Part shown: positions 1-9,098 of the stretch, one piece after another
Layout: every line of letters starts with the position of its first letter
Position numbering within the stretch: the stretch's first letter is position 1
Source: Rheinheimera sp. A13L
Lineage (GTDB): Bacteria; Pseudomonadota; Gammaproteobacteria; Enterobacterales; Alteromonadaceae
Assembly: GCF_000217935.1 (NCBI RefSeq)
Contig: NZ_AFHI01000067.1
Coordinates: 62,001-126,000, forward strand
Reading direction: 5' to 3'
DNA: 64,000 nt
Program-made: the position numbers and the translations under genes
The notes under the pieces: generated by a model
Told to the model about the DNA's origin: nothing
Seen by the model: only the letters and a program-made list of their open reading frames with translations
Databases searched by the model: none

Positions 1-12
1 CTTAATGAAAAG

Positions 13-43
13 CCGGACAGTTTGAAGTAGTCCGGTTTTTTTT
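13..43 (+). terminator. Rho-independent terminator of an upstream gene
   Basis: A 6 bp GC-rich stem (CCGGAC at 13-18, GTCCGG at 30-35) with an 11-base loop is followed by eight T residues. It would end transcription from a plus-strand gene lying left of the window. Confidence 0.8.
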
Positions 44-102
44 CCGGCAACGCTTGCGGAAGTTTGGCTATACTTTAAAAAAATTGGGTGGGCTTGAAGC
101 TG

Positions 103-780
103 ATGACAAGGTGGCTCTTTTTGTGTTTTGTGGCATCAGTGCAAGCCACACCTGTGGTCAAAGCTGGCCATCCAACGAATTTTAGTCTGTCTTTACCTGG
201 AGCAGCAGAGCCGCAAGGTTATGATGCTTCTGTATTACGCTGCATAGAGCAACAAAGCCAGTTGCAGTTTGACTGGAAAAGTTACCCAAACATGCGCTTA
301 TTTCATCATGTCGCAACAGGAGAGCTGGATTTAGTCTACCCGGCTTTGTTTGATGCTGAGCGTGATAAAAGCTCTGTGCGGTCTATCGAGTTTGTTACAG
401 TGAATAATATATGGTTAACCTTGCCAGACTCAAAAGTGGATCTGGCAAACAAGGCCATCTCCGTCTCTGTAAAACGTGGTTCGCTGCAAGCCAGCTATCT
501 GGAAAAAGCGGGGTATTTGAATGTTGTTTATGTTGAAGAATTTGATAAGCAATTGCGGACTCTGGACGCCAGAAGAGTGGATGCTGCCTTGCTACCGGAT
601 TTGTCATTAAACGCATTGCTGTCTGATCGCAGTCCGGTTTACCGTCAGCATATTTTTAATACCACATCAGGTGGTTTTTATCTGGCTAAAGAATTTGCCA
701 AACATCATCTGAACTCGGTGAATCAGGCTATTCTGCTTTGTCAGCAACAAATTCCAAAGCCAGCGTTGCCTGATGAATAG
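103..780 (+). CDS. Orphan periplasmic solute-binding protein (family 3 type)
   Basis: Predicted exported protein of the bacterial extracellular solute-binding family 3 type, which would bind a small ligand in the periplasm. From the ATG at 103 the first 15 residues (MTRWLFLCFVASVQA) form a short Sec signal peptide. The remaining 210 residues resemble the two-lobed fold, with a YDASVLRCIEQQ segment early and an ELDLVYPAL segment near the hinge. A GTG at 88 in the same frame would add five residues. I prefer 103 because GGGTGGG lies about 11 bases ahead of it and the signal peptide is then compact. No permease or ATPase gene adjoins it, so it is an orphan binding protein and its ligand cannot be told. 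Family membership is judged by eye only. Confidence 0.65.
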   Translation: MTRWLFLCFVASVQATPVVKAGHPTNFSLSLPGAAEPQGYDASVLRCIEQQSQLQFDWKSYPNMRLFHHVATGELDLVYPALFDAERDKSSVRSIEFVTVNNIWLTLPDSKVDLANKAISVSVKRGSLQASYLEKAGYLNVVYVEEFDKQLRTLDARRVDAALLPDLSLNALLSDRSPVYRQHIFNTTSGGFYLAKEFAKHHLNSVNQAILLCQQQIPKPALPDE

Positions 781-799
781 CCTGATTAACGGTCAGATG

Positions 800-1495
800 T
801 TATTGAGAAAGGGCCTGCTTCGCCTGAAACTCCAATTCAGCTTTGAGTTCAACCGGCAGTTTGAGCTGGCGTGCTAACTCCTGCAAATAAGCTCCTTCCA
901 TATAGTTTTGTTCATTGATCACCAATAAACTGGCCAGATACATCTCCGCAGCCAGTTCCTGTGTGGTCGCTGCTTTTGCTATCTCGGCAGGGTCCAGTGG
1001 CTTGGCCAGTTCCTGATCAAACCAGCGCTGCAGGCTTAAATCCGACGTCAGTTTGGCTATTTCTCTGTCGATCAATTCACGTTCCTGCTGATCGATATGG
1101 CCGTCGGCTTTCGCCGCAGCAATCAGCGCTTTTAGAATAGCGTTACTGTGTTGTTCCGCCTCTGCTGCAGGTAAACGATCCACTGTCTGAGGCTCATGTT
1201 GATCCACTGTCCCTTTGTTTTGTTGTTGCCAGTTACCATAAGCTTTGTAAGCCAGTACACCCAAAGCAGCCAAACCGCCATAAGTAATAACTTTTCCTCC
1301 CAGACTTCGGCCTTGTTTTGAACCGAGCAGCAAAGCTAAAGCTCCACCTGATAAGGCTCCGCCACCAAAGCCAGACATGAGTTTGCTGACTGAGGAAGTC
1401 GCTGAAGAGGGAAAAGAACTTTGTGGTGATGATTTTTGTTGCATCAGATCTGAGCCTGCTTTTAGCAGTTGGTCCAATAAGCCTTTGGTATTCAT
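800..1495 (-). CDS. yebE: YebE-like DUF533 inner-membrane protein
   Basis: Matches the DUF533 family (E. coli YebE), whose function is unknown. The N-terminus (residues 1-35) is polar. Residues about 38-90 are glycine- and alanine-rich and hydrophobic (GFGGGALSGGALALLLG, then GGLAALGVLAYKAYG), as in YebE, and probably associate with the membrane. Residues about 115-230 form an acidic helical TerB-like domain with an AAAKADGHIDQQE segment that resembles a metal-binding TerB signature. The length of 231 residues is close to the family norm. It lies downstream of mrcA on the same strand but behind a strong terminator, so it is probably a separate transcription unit. No function beyond the family is claimed. 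Confidence 0.85.
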   Translation of the reverse strand: MNTKGLLDQLLKAGSDLMQQKSSPQSSFPSSATSSVSKLMSGFGGGALSGGALALLLGSKQGRSLGGKVITYGGLAALGVLAYKAYGNWQQQNKGTVDQHEPQTVDRLPAAEAEQHSNAILKALIAAAKADGHIDQQERELIDREIAKLTSDLSLQRWFDQELAKPLDPAEIAKAATTQELAAEMYLASLLVINEQNYMEGAYLQELARQLKLPVELKAELEFQAKQALSQ

Positions 1496-1572
1496 AAATA
1501 GAAGTCCTTGAATTGCCGTTAGTTCTTCTCAGACTTATTTCACAGCGGAAAATTCAGACTAAGTTGCAAAAG

Positions 1573-1601
1573 GTAAAAAAAGAGGCCGCTAAAAAGCGGC
1601 C
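1573..1601 (-). terminator. Rho-independent terminator of mrcA
   Basis: Read on the minus strand, a perfect 7 bp stem (GGCCGCT/AGCGGCC) with a four-base loop is followed by TC and a run of seven T residues. It lies about 30 bases past the mrcA stop and separates mrcA from the yebE-like gene. Confidence 0.85.
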
Positions 1602-1631
1602 CTGGACGACAACAAATCAACTGAGACTAGC

Positions 1632-4268
1632 TCAGAACAGTTCTATTTCGTCCTGTTGTTGCTGGTTATTTTGAGTTGGCAATTGTTGCACTGAGGAATT
1701 CACATAAGTTTTGGGTTCAGTACCTTGTTTAAAAAACTCGAAGCCACTGCTGTTATCTGTCGCCTGAGTTAATAAACCTGTTTTCAGATCAATACGTACT
1801 GAGGTGATGCCCACAGGTGGCTGTATATATACTTGTGGTTTATCTTTTAACGCAAATCCAACAAATTCCTGCCAGGCAGGTAAAGCGGTTTTAGCTCCGG
1901 ATTCACCACCAGCTATTTGATCTTTGCCTAAATTATTATTCCAGGCGGTTTTACCTAAGCGGCTTTCAGCGTCATCAAAACCTACCCATGAAGTCACCAC
2001 CAGTTCAGGTGAAAAGCCTGAGAACCAGGCGTCTTTTACATCATTGGTGGTACCTGTTTTACCTGCTAAATCCTGTCGTTTTAGCTCTCGTAATCTGTGA
2101 GCAGTACCCAGCCAGCCAGTGCCTGCTTTCCAGTCGCCGCCACCCCAAATAGAACTTTTCAGCGCGTCAGCAATTAAAAAGGCATTTTGTGCTGATAAGA
2201 CTCTGGGAGCGTAAGCCGGAACTTTGACCTCTGGTTGCTCTGCTGCAGTGGCTTCAGTTGCTGTAGTTTGTTCTGCGAAAGTTGCTTCTAACAAAGCTTC
2301 AGGATCTGCGTTTTCTGCCAAAGCTGCAGCTTCTTTTGCCGCTTGTTCGGCCGCCGCTTTGGCTGCCAAATCCTGTTGTTCACATTCAGCGCAAACCGGC
2401 ACAGGAATATGCTCGTAAATCAGGTTGTTTTGATCATCCAGAATTTTGGTAATCACATAAGGCTTGACTAAAAAACCGCCGTTGGCGAATACCGCATAAC
2501 CTGTCGCCAATTCCAGCGGAGTTAAGGACGCAGAACCCAAAGCCAGGGTTTCACTGTGCGGCAGATCTTTTTCTCTGAATCCAAATTTAGTCAGGTGCTG
2601 GCGGGTGTTTTCTATACCCACGGCCCGTAATAAACGCACTGCGACCACGTTTTTTGATTTGGCTAAAGCTTCACGAATACGGATAGCGCCGTCATACACC
2701 TCAGGAGAATTTTTTGGCCGCCATGCCTGATTTGAGCCTTCATCCCATTGATGAATAGGCGCGTCGTTCATTAAGGTCGCCAGCGTTAAATCCTCTTCAA
2801 GCGCAGCAGAATAAATAAAAGGCTTGATGTTAGAACCTACCTGACGATTGGCCTGAGTAGCGCGGTTAAACTGTGTCATTGCAAAGCTGTAACCACCAAC
2901 TAATGCCTGCACTGCACCATCTTTAGGATTGATGGCCACTATAGCCCCACTGACTCCTGGAATTTGGCCTAAACGCCATTCGCCTGCATCAGGGCGCACC
3001 AACACATGCATACCTGGAGCTAATACATCAGCTGCAGCTTTAGGTGGATGGCTTTGTCTGTCATGGCTGATAAAAGCCCTGGCCCAGTTTAACCCTTGCC
3101 ATGGCAGAGTGATTTTACGACCTCCGGATAAAATAGCTTCGGCCTGCTGACCTGAAACTCCGGTAATCACGGCCGGAACTAAATCTTCCAGACCATGTTG
3201 TGTATCCAGATAAGCCAAAATAGCTTCATCTGTCATAGGTTCTGTTTCAGCAAATTTAACTGAGCCATCTTCCTGAGGTTGGGCTGTGGCCTGCCATAAA
3301 GTGGCGACAGGTCCACGGTAGCCATGACGCTCGTCATAACCCACGACATTTTTTTGCACTGCAGCTACAGCTTTGCCCTGTAATTTAGAATCTACAGTGG
3401 TAAATACCTGAAAACCTTTGGAATAAGCTTCTTCTTCGCCAAATTTGTCGACCACTTCCTGACGCACCATTTCGGCGATGTAAGGCGCTGATGCGGTAAT
3501 CTGAGCGCCATGCAGTTTGGATAAAATAGGTTCCTGCAGCGCTTCGTCATACTGAGCCTGAGTGATATACCCTTCATTCAGCATACGGCCCAGTACTATA
3601 TTACGGCGGGCTCGTGCGCGGCTTGGTGAACGTACCGGATTTAATACTGAAGGGCCTTGGGGTAAACCGGCAATAATAGCCATTTCAGATAAAGTTAAAT
3701 CCTGAATGTTTTTGCCAAAATACACTTGAGCTGCAGCACCCACACCAAAAGAGCGATGACCCAACTCAATTTTGTTTAAATAGAGTTCAAGAATTTCGTC
3801 TTTGGTGAGTTCCTGTTCAATACGTAAAGCTAAAAAGATTTCTTTAATTTTACGGATCAGCTTTTTCTCCCGGGTCAGGAAAAATACACGAGCCAATTGC
3901 TGAGTAATAGTACTGGCACCCTGCCGGGCTTCACCGCTCATAGCGACCACAGTAAAAGCACGGAACATACCAATCACATCAATGCCAGGATGTTCATAAA
4001 AACGGTTGTCTTCCGTGGCCAGCACCGCTTTGAGCAGCAAATCAGGCATTTCTTCCAGTTTCAATGGAATACGGCGTTTTTCACCAAATTGTGAAATGAG
4101 TTCACCGTCCTGACTAAAGACACGCATAGGCGTTTGCAGCTTTACATCTTTTAATGTAGCCACACTTGGCAGGTCATCTTTGACATACCAATAACTCGCC
4201 GCAACTGTAGCTACAACGGAAAAAACGCCTGCAATCACCAGAATGATTAGTTTTTTAAACCACGACAC
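1632..4268 (-). CDS. mrcA: Penicillin-binding protein 1A, bifunctional transglycosylase/transpeptidase
   Basis: Class A PBP that polymerises lipid II and cross-links peptidoglycan at the inner membrane. Residues 7-29 are an N-terminal membrane anchor. The GT51 glycosyltransferase domain follows, with the catalytic EDNRFYEHPG motif at about 86 and GASTITQQ at 117. The transpeptidase domain carries the nucleophile in VGSNIKPF (Ser at about 479), a SKN motif and KTGTT at about 731. The 878 residues are slightly longer than E. coli PBP1A (about 850). Residues about 623-680 are a low-complexity alanine/glutamate-rich insert just after a CxxC pair. The gene is divergent from pilM, the conserved enterobacterial and alteromonad arrangement, so the 187-base gap holds both promoters. 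Confidence 0.97.
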   Translation of the reverse strand: MSWFKKLIILVIAGVFSVVATVAASYWYVKDDLPSVATLKDVKLQTPMRVFSQDGELISQFGEKRRIPLKLEEMPDLLLKAVLATEDNRFYEHPGIDVIGMFRAFTVVAMSGEARQGASTITQQLARVFFLTREKKLIRKIKEIFLALRIEQELTKDEILELYLNKIELGHRSFGVGAAAQVYFGKNIQDLTLSEMAIIAGLPQGPSVLNPVRSPSRARARRNIVLGRMLNEGYITQAQYDEALQEPILSKLHGAQITASAPYIAEMVRQEVVDKFGEEEAYSKGFQVFTTVDSKLQGKAVAAVQKNVVGYDERHGYRGPVATLWQATAQPQEDGSVKFAETEPMTDEAILAYLDTQHGLEDLVPAVITGVSGQQAEAILSGGRKITLPWQGLNWARAFISHDRQSHPPKAAADVLAPGMHVLVRPDAGEWRLGQIPGVSGAIVAINPKDGAVQALVGGYSFAMTQFNRATQANRQVGSNIKPFIYSAALEEDLTLATLMNDAPIHQWDEGSNQAWRPKNSPEVYDGAIRIREALAKSKNVVAVRLLRAVGIENTRQHLTKFGFREKDLPHSETLALGSASLTPLELATGYAVFANGGFLVKPYVITKILDDQNNLIYEHIPVPVCAECEQQDLAAKAAAEQAAKEAAALAENADPEALLEATFAEQTTATEATAAEQPEVKVPAYAPRVLSAQNAFLIADALKSSIWGGGDWKAGTGWLGTAHRLRELKRQDLAGKTGTTNDVKDAWFSGFSPELVVTSWVGFDDAESRLGKTAWNNNLGKDQIAGGESGAKTALPAWQEFVGFALKDKPQVYIQPPVGITSVRIDLKTGLLTQATDNSSGFEFFKQGTEPKTYVNSSVQQLPTQNNQQQQDEIELF

Positions 4269-4420
4269 TGATTAACCTCAATGTATATTTTCGGATCTAG
4301 CGGGACTGCTAGTCTGTTTTTTTTCAAAAAGCTGTTTGCTGACCCTACGCAATCTTGTATGAAACGACTAAGCTCTTGACAGAAGTTCAATATAAATCAT
4401 TGACCTGTGTACAGGACGCT

Positions 4421-4456
4421 ATGCTAAAGCAGCTGTTTCAAACAAAAAAACCTTAA
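4421..4456 (+). other. Possible pilM leader peptide or frameshifted true pilM N-terminus
   Basis: An ATG at 4421 preceded by CAGGA (4412-4416) opens an 11-codon frame, MLKQLFQTKKP, ending in TAA at 4454-4456. The stop overlaps the next ATG (TAATG). The frame crosses a run of seven A residues (4444-4450). One extra A would fuse it in frame to the pilM reading frame as MLKQLFQTKKTLMLGVDIG, which is how PilM proteins usually begin. Either the assembly or the strain lacks one A, or pilM is read by slippage or by coupled re-initiation. Confidence 0.5.
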
Positions 4457-5499
4457 TGTTAGGGGTCGATATTGGCTCACATGCTGTAAAAGCTGTGTTA
4501 TTAAGCCAACACAACCAGCATTATAAAGTAGAAGCCTTTGCAATAGAACCTATGCTGAAAGGCACTATGGTGGATCGTGAAATTCAGGATATTGAAGCTG
4601 TGGCCCATGCTTTATTAAATATCAGGAAAAAGATAGATAAATCAATTAAGTATGCGGCAGCTGCTGTGTCAGGTTCCTTGGTGATCAGTAAAGTAATTTT
4701 TATGGATGCCAGTTTAACAGACGCTGAATTAGCACGTCAGATTGAATTGGAAGCCGATAGTTTAATTCCATACCCGCTGAATGAAGTCAGTTTAGACTTC
4801 GAGCGGCTGGAAGCCAATGAAACAGACCCAAGCAAGGTCAATGTGCTTTTGAGTGCAGCCCGCACCGAAAGTGTTCAGGCCAGGGTTACAGCCCTGGAAT
4901 CTGCAGGATTTACCGCCAAAGTGATCGATGTTGAAAGCTCTGCTTTAAGCCGGGCCGCTGAACTCTGTCTTGATCAGTTGCCTGAAGATGCAGCAGAGAA
5001 AGTGGTGGCTGTGCTGGATATAGGCGCCACTATGACGTTACTGAGCATAGTGGAGGGCGATAAAAATCTTTATACCAGAGATATTGCCTTTGGTGGCGAG
5101 CATTACAGCCGAAGCATTATGAATTACTACAATAAAACCTATGAAGAAGCAGAGCAGGCAAAAATTCTGGCTGACTTGCCCCCTAGCTACAGTTTTGAAG
5201 TACTGGCTCCTTTTCAGACCATGTTGTTGCAACAAATTCGCCGTGCTATTCAGATGTACCTGACCACAAGCGGCAAAGAGCAGGTGGATTATTTACTGGT
5301 CAGTGGCGGCACCAGCTTGCTGGATGGTATAGACAAATTGATCAGTGACGAGCTGGCTATTCAGACTGTGCTAGCCAATCCATTTCGTCATATGGAATTA
5401 GCGGCGGACCTTAATCGTCAGGAACTGACTGAAAAAGCCCCTTGCCTGATGATCGCGACAGGCTTAGCGTTACGGAGTTTTAACTCATGGCATCAATAA
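4456..5499 (+). CDS. pilM: Type IV pilus assembly ATPase-like protein PilM
   Basis: Cytoplasmic actin-like protein that binds the N-terminal tail of PilN and links the pilus motor to the alignment complex. The actin/FtsA fold is visible as GVDIGSHAVKAV at the start (phosphate loop 1), VLDIGATMT at about 190 (phosphate loop 2) and LVSGGTSLLDG at about 280 (adenosine motif). The open frame begins at ATG 4456, but there is no good ribosome site directly before it. The better site precedes the ATG at 4421, so the true N-terminus may be about 12 residues longer if the A-run is miscounted. It is first in pilMNOPQ and overlaps pilN by 13 bases. Confidence 0.93.
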   Translation: MLGVDIGSHAVKAVLLSQHNQHYKVEAFAIEPMLKGTMVDREIQDIEAVAHALLNIRKKIDKSIKYAAAAVSGSLVISKVIFMDASLTDAELARQIELEADSLIPYPLNEVSLDFERLEANETDPSKVNVLLSAARTESVQARVTALESAGFTAKVIDVESSALSRAAELCLDQLPEDAAEKVVAVLDIGATMTLLSIVEGDKNLYTRDIAFGGEHYSRSIMNYYNKTYEEAEQAKILADLPPSYSFEVLAPFQTMLLQQIRRAIQMYLTTSGKEQVDYLLVSGGTSLLDGIDKLISDELAIQTVLANPFRHMELAADLNRQELTEKAPCLMIATGLALRSFNSWHQ

Positions 5500-6083
5500 A
5501 CCTGCTGCCATGGCGAGAAGCCGCGCGCAAACAACAACAGCTGAATTATCTGACCCTGTTGGCTCAGGTGGCCGTGCTGGCTTTTGTGTTGATGTTTTTT
5601 GTCTATTGGCTGTATCAGGCTCGCGTGGAAGGGCAGCTCAGTCGTAATGCATTGCTGGAAACAGAAATTCAGACGTTGGATCAACGTATAGCCCAAATCA
5701 GTGAGCTGGAAAAACAAAAAGCGGGGTTGCAGCAGCGTATGTCACTGATTGAGCAGTTACAACGCAGCAGAAATCTGGGCACCCAAATTATGGATGAAGT
5801 GGCTAAAACCGTACCTGCAGGGGTGTACCTGGTGTCTTTAGATAAAAAATTCAACAGGTTACTTGTAGTTGGAAAAAGTGAGTCGAATAACAGATTATCC
5901 AGCTTACTGCGGGTAATTGAACAATCCCCTTTGCTGAATCAACCTGTGCTGGAATTTATTCAGGCCAGTAAAGAGGATAGTGGCTTATTGAGTGATTTTA
6001 AAATGCATTTAGGTCTGGTTGGGGCTGAACCTCCGCCATTACCGCCTGATGCCGCTGCCGCTAAAACCGGAGCAAGCAAATGA
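5487..6083 (+). CDS. pilN: Type IV pilus inner-membrane protein PilN
   Basis: Bitopic inner-membrane protein that joins cytoplasmic PilM to periplasmic PilO. It opens with the conserved INLLPWREA tail that docks into PilM. A membrane helix follows at about 22-43 (LLAQVAVLAFVLMFFVYWLY), then a coiled coil at about 50-100 and a small ferredoxin-like periplasmic domain. The C-terminus is proline/alanine-rich (EPPPLPPDAAAA). The length of 198 residues is typical. Its start lies inside the end of pilM and its stop overlaps pilO by four bases (ATGA), so translation of the operon is likely coupled. Confidence 0.95.
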   Translation: MASINLLPWREAARKQQQLNYLTLLAQVAVLAFVLMFFVYWLYQARVEGQLSRNALLETEIQTLDQRIAQISELEKQKAGLQQRMSLIEQLQRSRNLGTQIMDEVAKTVPAGVYLVSLDKKFNRLLVVGKSESNNRLSSLLRVIEQSPLLNQPVLEFIQASKEDSGLLSDFKMHLGLVGAEPPPLPPDAAAAKTGASK

Positions 6084-6679
6084 GCCTGAACATTAACTTG
6101 TCCGACATCGACTTATCAGAAATTGATTTTAACGATATGGGCGCCTGGCCCAAAGCCGGAAAAATTGCCTTGGCTTTGGTTGTTGCCTTTAGCGTAATGC
6201 TGCTGAGCTACTTTTTTCTGATTGAAACTCAGGTAACCAACCTTGAGGCCGCCCAGCAGAAAGAGCTGGAACTGAGGCTGGATTACCAGAGTAAATATGG
6301 CAAGGCGATCAATCTTGAGTTGTATCAGGAACAAATGCTGGAAATGGAAAAAACCTTTTCCACCTTATTAAAACAATTACCAGCAACCCATGAAACCCCT
6401 GGCATGCTGGATGATATTACTTTTGCCGGCACTTCTGTGGGTTTAACTTTTGTCCGTATTAACTGGATGCCGGAAATTGAGAAAGAGTTTTATACCGAAT
6501 TGCCAATTCAGATAGAAGTGATAGGGGATTACCATCAGATCGGAAATTTTGTCAGTGAAATAGCCAAATTACCCCGTATTGTCAGTCTGCATGATTTTGT
6601 GATCCAAAGCAGGGAAGATGGTAAACAAAGTTTTAGTGTTATTGCTAAAACCTATAGATACAAGGAGCTGAAAAAATGA
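6080..6679 (+). CDS. pilO: Type IV pilus inner-membrane protein PilO
   Basis: Partner of PilN in the inner-membrane alignment complex, also binding PilP. The short N-terminal cytoplasmic part is acidic (LSDIDLSEIDFNDMG). One membrane helix follows at about 30-50 (IALALVVAFSVMLLSYFFLI), then a coiled coil at about 52-95 and a periplasmic ferredoxin-like domain with the LPIQIEVIGDYHQIGNFVSEIAK region typical of PilO. The length of 199 residues is normal. It overlaps pilN and pilP by four bases each. Confidence 0.95.
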   Translation: MSLNINLSDIDLSEIDFNDMGAWPKAGKIALALVVAFSVMLLSYFFLIETQVTNLEAAQQKELELRLDYQSKYGKAINLELYQEQMLEMEKTFSTLLKQLPATHETPGMLDDITFAGTSVGLTFVRINWMPEIEKEFYTELPIQIEVIGDYHQIGNFVSEIAKLPRIVSLHDFVIQSREDGKQSFSVIAKTYRYKELKK

Positions 6680-7221
6680 AATTAGTTTCTTTATTTCTGC
6701 TCTTTTGTACCTTGTGTTTAACCGGATGTTTTGATGACACAGCCGATATTGAACAGTTTATGGCGGACGTGAAAGCAAGCACCAGCGCCAAAATTCCGCC
6801 TCTGCCACCGGTCAAAGCTTTTGAGCACTTGCCCTACACCAGTTCCGACTTACGCAGTCCTTTTAGTTTGCCTTCGCCAGAGGCTTACAACCAATTGCCT
6901 GTACATCAGCCCGGTTGTGTCCAACTGGATAATCAGCGCGAAAAACACGCCTTGGAACAATTCGCGGTAGACAACTTAAAAATGCGCGGCACTTTGGGCC
7001 ATGCCGAGCAGCTGTGGGCTTTGATTGAAGCTTCGGATCAAAGTTTGCACAGGATCAGTATCAATGACCGGCTAGGGTTATTTCATGGCAAGGTTATTGC
7101 TGTAAAGCCAGACTATATTGAAATTACCGAATTTATTCCTGATGGCAGTGGTTGCACTGTGCAGAGAAATAGCAAATTGCAATTGTTGAATGCGTCCGCT
7201 GATGCAACCGAAACTAACTGA
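6676..7221 (+). CDS. pilP: Type IV pilus lipoprotein PilP
   Basis: Inner-membrane lipoprotein that bridges the PilN/PilO complex and the secretin PilQ. The signal peptide ends in the lipobox LTGC, with the lipidated Cys at 18. A proline-rich disordered stretch (IPPLPPVKAF) and the SDLRSPF segment, by which PilP is thought to grip PilO, follow. The C-terminal half (about 95-175) is the beta-sandwich domain that contacts PilQ. The length of 181 residues is typical. It is fourth in the pil operon, ten bases before pilQ. Confidence 0.94.
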   Translation: MKLVSLFLLFCTLCLTGCFDDTADIEQFMADVKASTSAKIPPLPPVKAFEHLPYTSSDLRSPFSLPSPEAYNQLPVHQPGCVQLDNQREKHALEQFAVDNLKMRGTLGHAEQLWALIEASDQSLHRISINDRLGLFHGKVIAVKPDYIEITEFIPDGSGCTVQRNSKLQLLNASADATETN

Positions 7222-7230
7222 GCGTGCTGA

Positions 7231-8940
7231 ATGATGATAAAAATTAAAACAAGCTCCAGGCTCTTCCACGTCAATAAAGTGATAGTCCTGTTTTGTGCTG
7301 CGCTGGCTTTTTACACCTCAGCACAACAAAGTACAGACTTTATTAATGAAATTGATTCGATAGATTTTCGGCGTGGAGAACAAGGCGAAGCTAAGGTTCT
7401 GGTATTTCTGCAGCAAAATTCAGCTGCTGTGGATGTGGTTGAACAAAATGGCCAGATCCAGCTGGATTTTCATGATACCCAAATCAGTGATGAGTTACTG
7501 TATCAACTGGATGTGCTGGATTTTGCCACTGTGGTCAAAGGCATAGAAACTTTCCGTGAAGGCAGCAAAGCCAGGCTGGTGATTGCAACGCTCGATTCGT
7601 TCACCTACAGCTACCAGCAAATCGATCAGGTGTTTCATCTGGTGGTGCAAAAACGTGCTGCGGATCAGCAGCAGTCAGCTGCAACTGCTCAGTACGTTGG
7701 GCGAGCTATTTCTTTGAATTTTCAGGATATTCCGGTTCGTACCGTGTTGCAGATTATTGCGGATTACAACGGCTTTAATCTGGTGACCAGCGACTCAGTC
7801 ACAGGCAATATCACCTTAAGACTGGACGGCACTCCCTGGGATCAGGCGCTGGATATAGTGCTGAAAGTGCGGGGTCTGGATAAACGTATGGATGGCAATA
7901 TTTTGATGATAGCGCCCTCAGATGAACTGGCTGCCCGTGAAGCCAAAGAGCTGCAGGCTCAGCAACAGGTGGAGCAGCTTGAACCTTTAATTTCTGAATT
8001 CCTGCCTATTAACTATGCCAAAGCTGCGGATATTGCTGCTTTGTTAAATAACAAAGAAGCCACTTTGTTATCTGCCCGTGGCAATGTGGCTGTGGATGAC
8101 AGAACCAATACCTTACTGGTGAAAGATACCGCAACCACTATTGAAAGTGTGCGTCGCTTGCTCAGACGACTGGATGTGCCTGTGAAACAAGTGCTGATTG
8201 AATCCCGTATGGTGACAGTCAAAGATAATGTGCGGGATGAAATAGGCTTACGCTGGGGTTTTAGTGATCAGCAAAATGACAGAGCCTGGTCAGGTAACGC
8301 ACCAGGTGCCAATAATTTGGCAGGTGGCACTGTGCCTGCGCTCAATGACAGATGGAATGTGAATTTACCTGTAGCGAATCCGGCTGGCAGTATAGCTTTT
8401 CATGTCACTAAATTCGCCGATGGTACTTTACTGGATCTGGAGTTGTCAGCGCTGGAGCAGGAAAACAAGGGCGAAATCATTGCCAGCCCCCGTATTACTA
8501 CCGCGAATCAGAAAAAAGCCAGGATAGAGCAGGGTACTGAAATTCCTTATCTGGAAGCATCCAGCAGCGGCGCTACTACAGTGACCTTTAAAAAGGCGGT
8601 ATTAAGCCTTGAAGTTACCCCACAAATTACGCCGGACAATAAAATTATTCTGGATTTGGAGATCACTCAGGATACCCGTGGTGAAACTGTGTCGACTGGT
8701 AATGGCCCAGCGCAGGCGATAGACACGCAGCGCATCCAGACCCAGGTGCTGGTCGATAATGGCGCTACAGTGGTTTTAGGCGGCATTTACCAGCAGCAGA
8801 TGACCAATACCACCTCCAAAGTTCCGGTGTTTGGCGATATCCCTTATTTGGGTAATTTATTTAAGCGCCGCAATGACTTTAATGAGAAAACTGAATTACT
8901 AATCTTTGTCACTCCAAAAATACTGACCGAAAGCCTGTAG
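7231..8940 (+). CDS. pilQ: Type IV pilus secretin PilQ
   Basis: Outer-membrane secretin through which the pilus fibre passes. A signal peptide (about 1-31) is followed by a single AMIN-like beta domain (about 38-145). A secretin/TonB short N-terminal domain starts near 155 (ISLNFQDIPVRTVLQII), an N1 domain near 257 (FLPINYAKAADIAALL), and the secretin pore domain covers about 385-565 with VPVFGDIPYLGNLFK. At 569 residues it is shorter than Pseudomonas PilQ (about 714), which has two AMIN domains, and close to Vibrio and Shewanella forms. Start alternatives are MM at 7231 or the next Met; I kept 7231. It ends the pilMNOPQ operon. Confidence 0.95.
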   Translation: MMIKIKTSSRLFHVNKVIVLFCAALAFYTSAQQSTDFINEIDSIDFRRGEQGEAKVLVFLQQNSAAVDVVEQNGQIQLDFHDTQISDELLYQLDVLDFATVVKGIETFREGSKARLVIATLDSFTYSYQQIDQVFHLVVQKRAADQQQSAATAQYVGRAISLNFQDIPVRTVLQIIADYNGFNLVTSDSVTGNITLRLDGTPWDQALDIVLKVRGLDKRMDGNILMIAPSDELAAREAKELQAQQQVEQLEPLISEFLPINYAKAADIAALLNNKEATLLSARGNVAVDDRTNTLLVKDTATTIESVRRLLRRLDVPVKQVLIESRMVTVKDNVRDEIGLRWGFSDQQNDRAWSGNAPGANNLAGGTVPALNDRWNVNLPVANPAGSIAFHVTKFADGTLLDLELSALEQENKGEIIASPRITTANQKKARIEQGTEIPYLEASSSGATTVTFKKAVLSLEVTPQITPDNKIILDLEITQDTRGETVSTGNGPAQAIDTQRIQTQVLVDNGATVVLGGIYQQQMTNTTSKVPVFGDIPYLGNLFKRRNDFNEKTELLIFVTPKILTESL

Positions 8941-8956
8941 CATGACGTAAAGCAAG

Positions 8957-8980
8957 GCCGGAGCTGACGCAGGCTCCGGC
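8957..8980 (+). terminator. Hairpin between pilQ and aroK, weak terminator
   Basis: A perfect 8 bp stem (GCCGGAGC/GCTCCGGC) with an 8-base loop lies 16 bases after the pilQ stop. No T-run follows, so it may be an RNA-stabilising or partial terminator hairpin rather than a full one. Its arm resembles that of the bamB terminator near 47467. Confidence 0.45.
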
Positions 8981-9098
8981 AGAAAATTCGCTTGCCAAGC
9001 CAAGCTGATTGCTGACATAATTCACCGCTTCAAATTTTCGTGGGAGCTTTCGGGTCCTGAAATTAACCTTCTAAGTTAGCGCAGCAGCATTACGAACT

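Noticed and set aside
4456-5499. pilM as a pseudogene
   Set aside because: Only the first dozen residues are affected; the rest of the frame is intact and translation from ATG 4456 would still give the phosphate loop.
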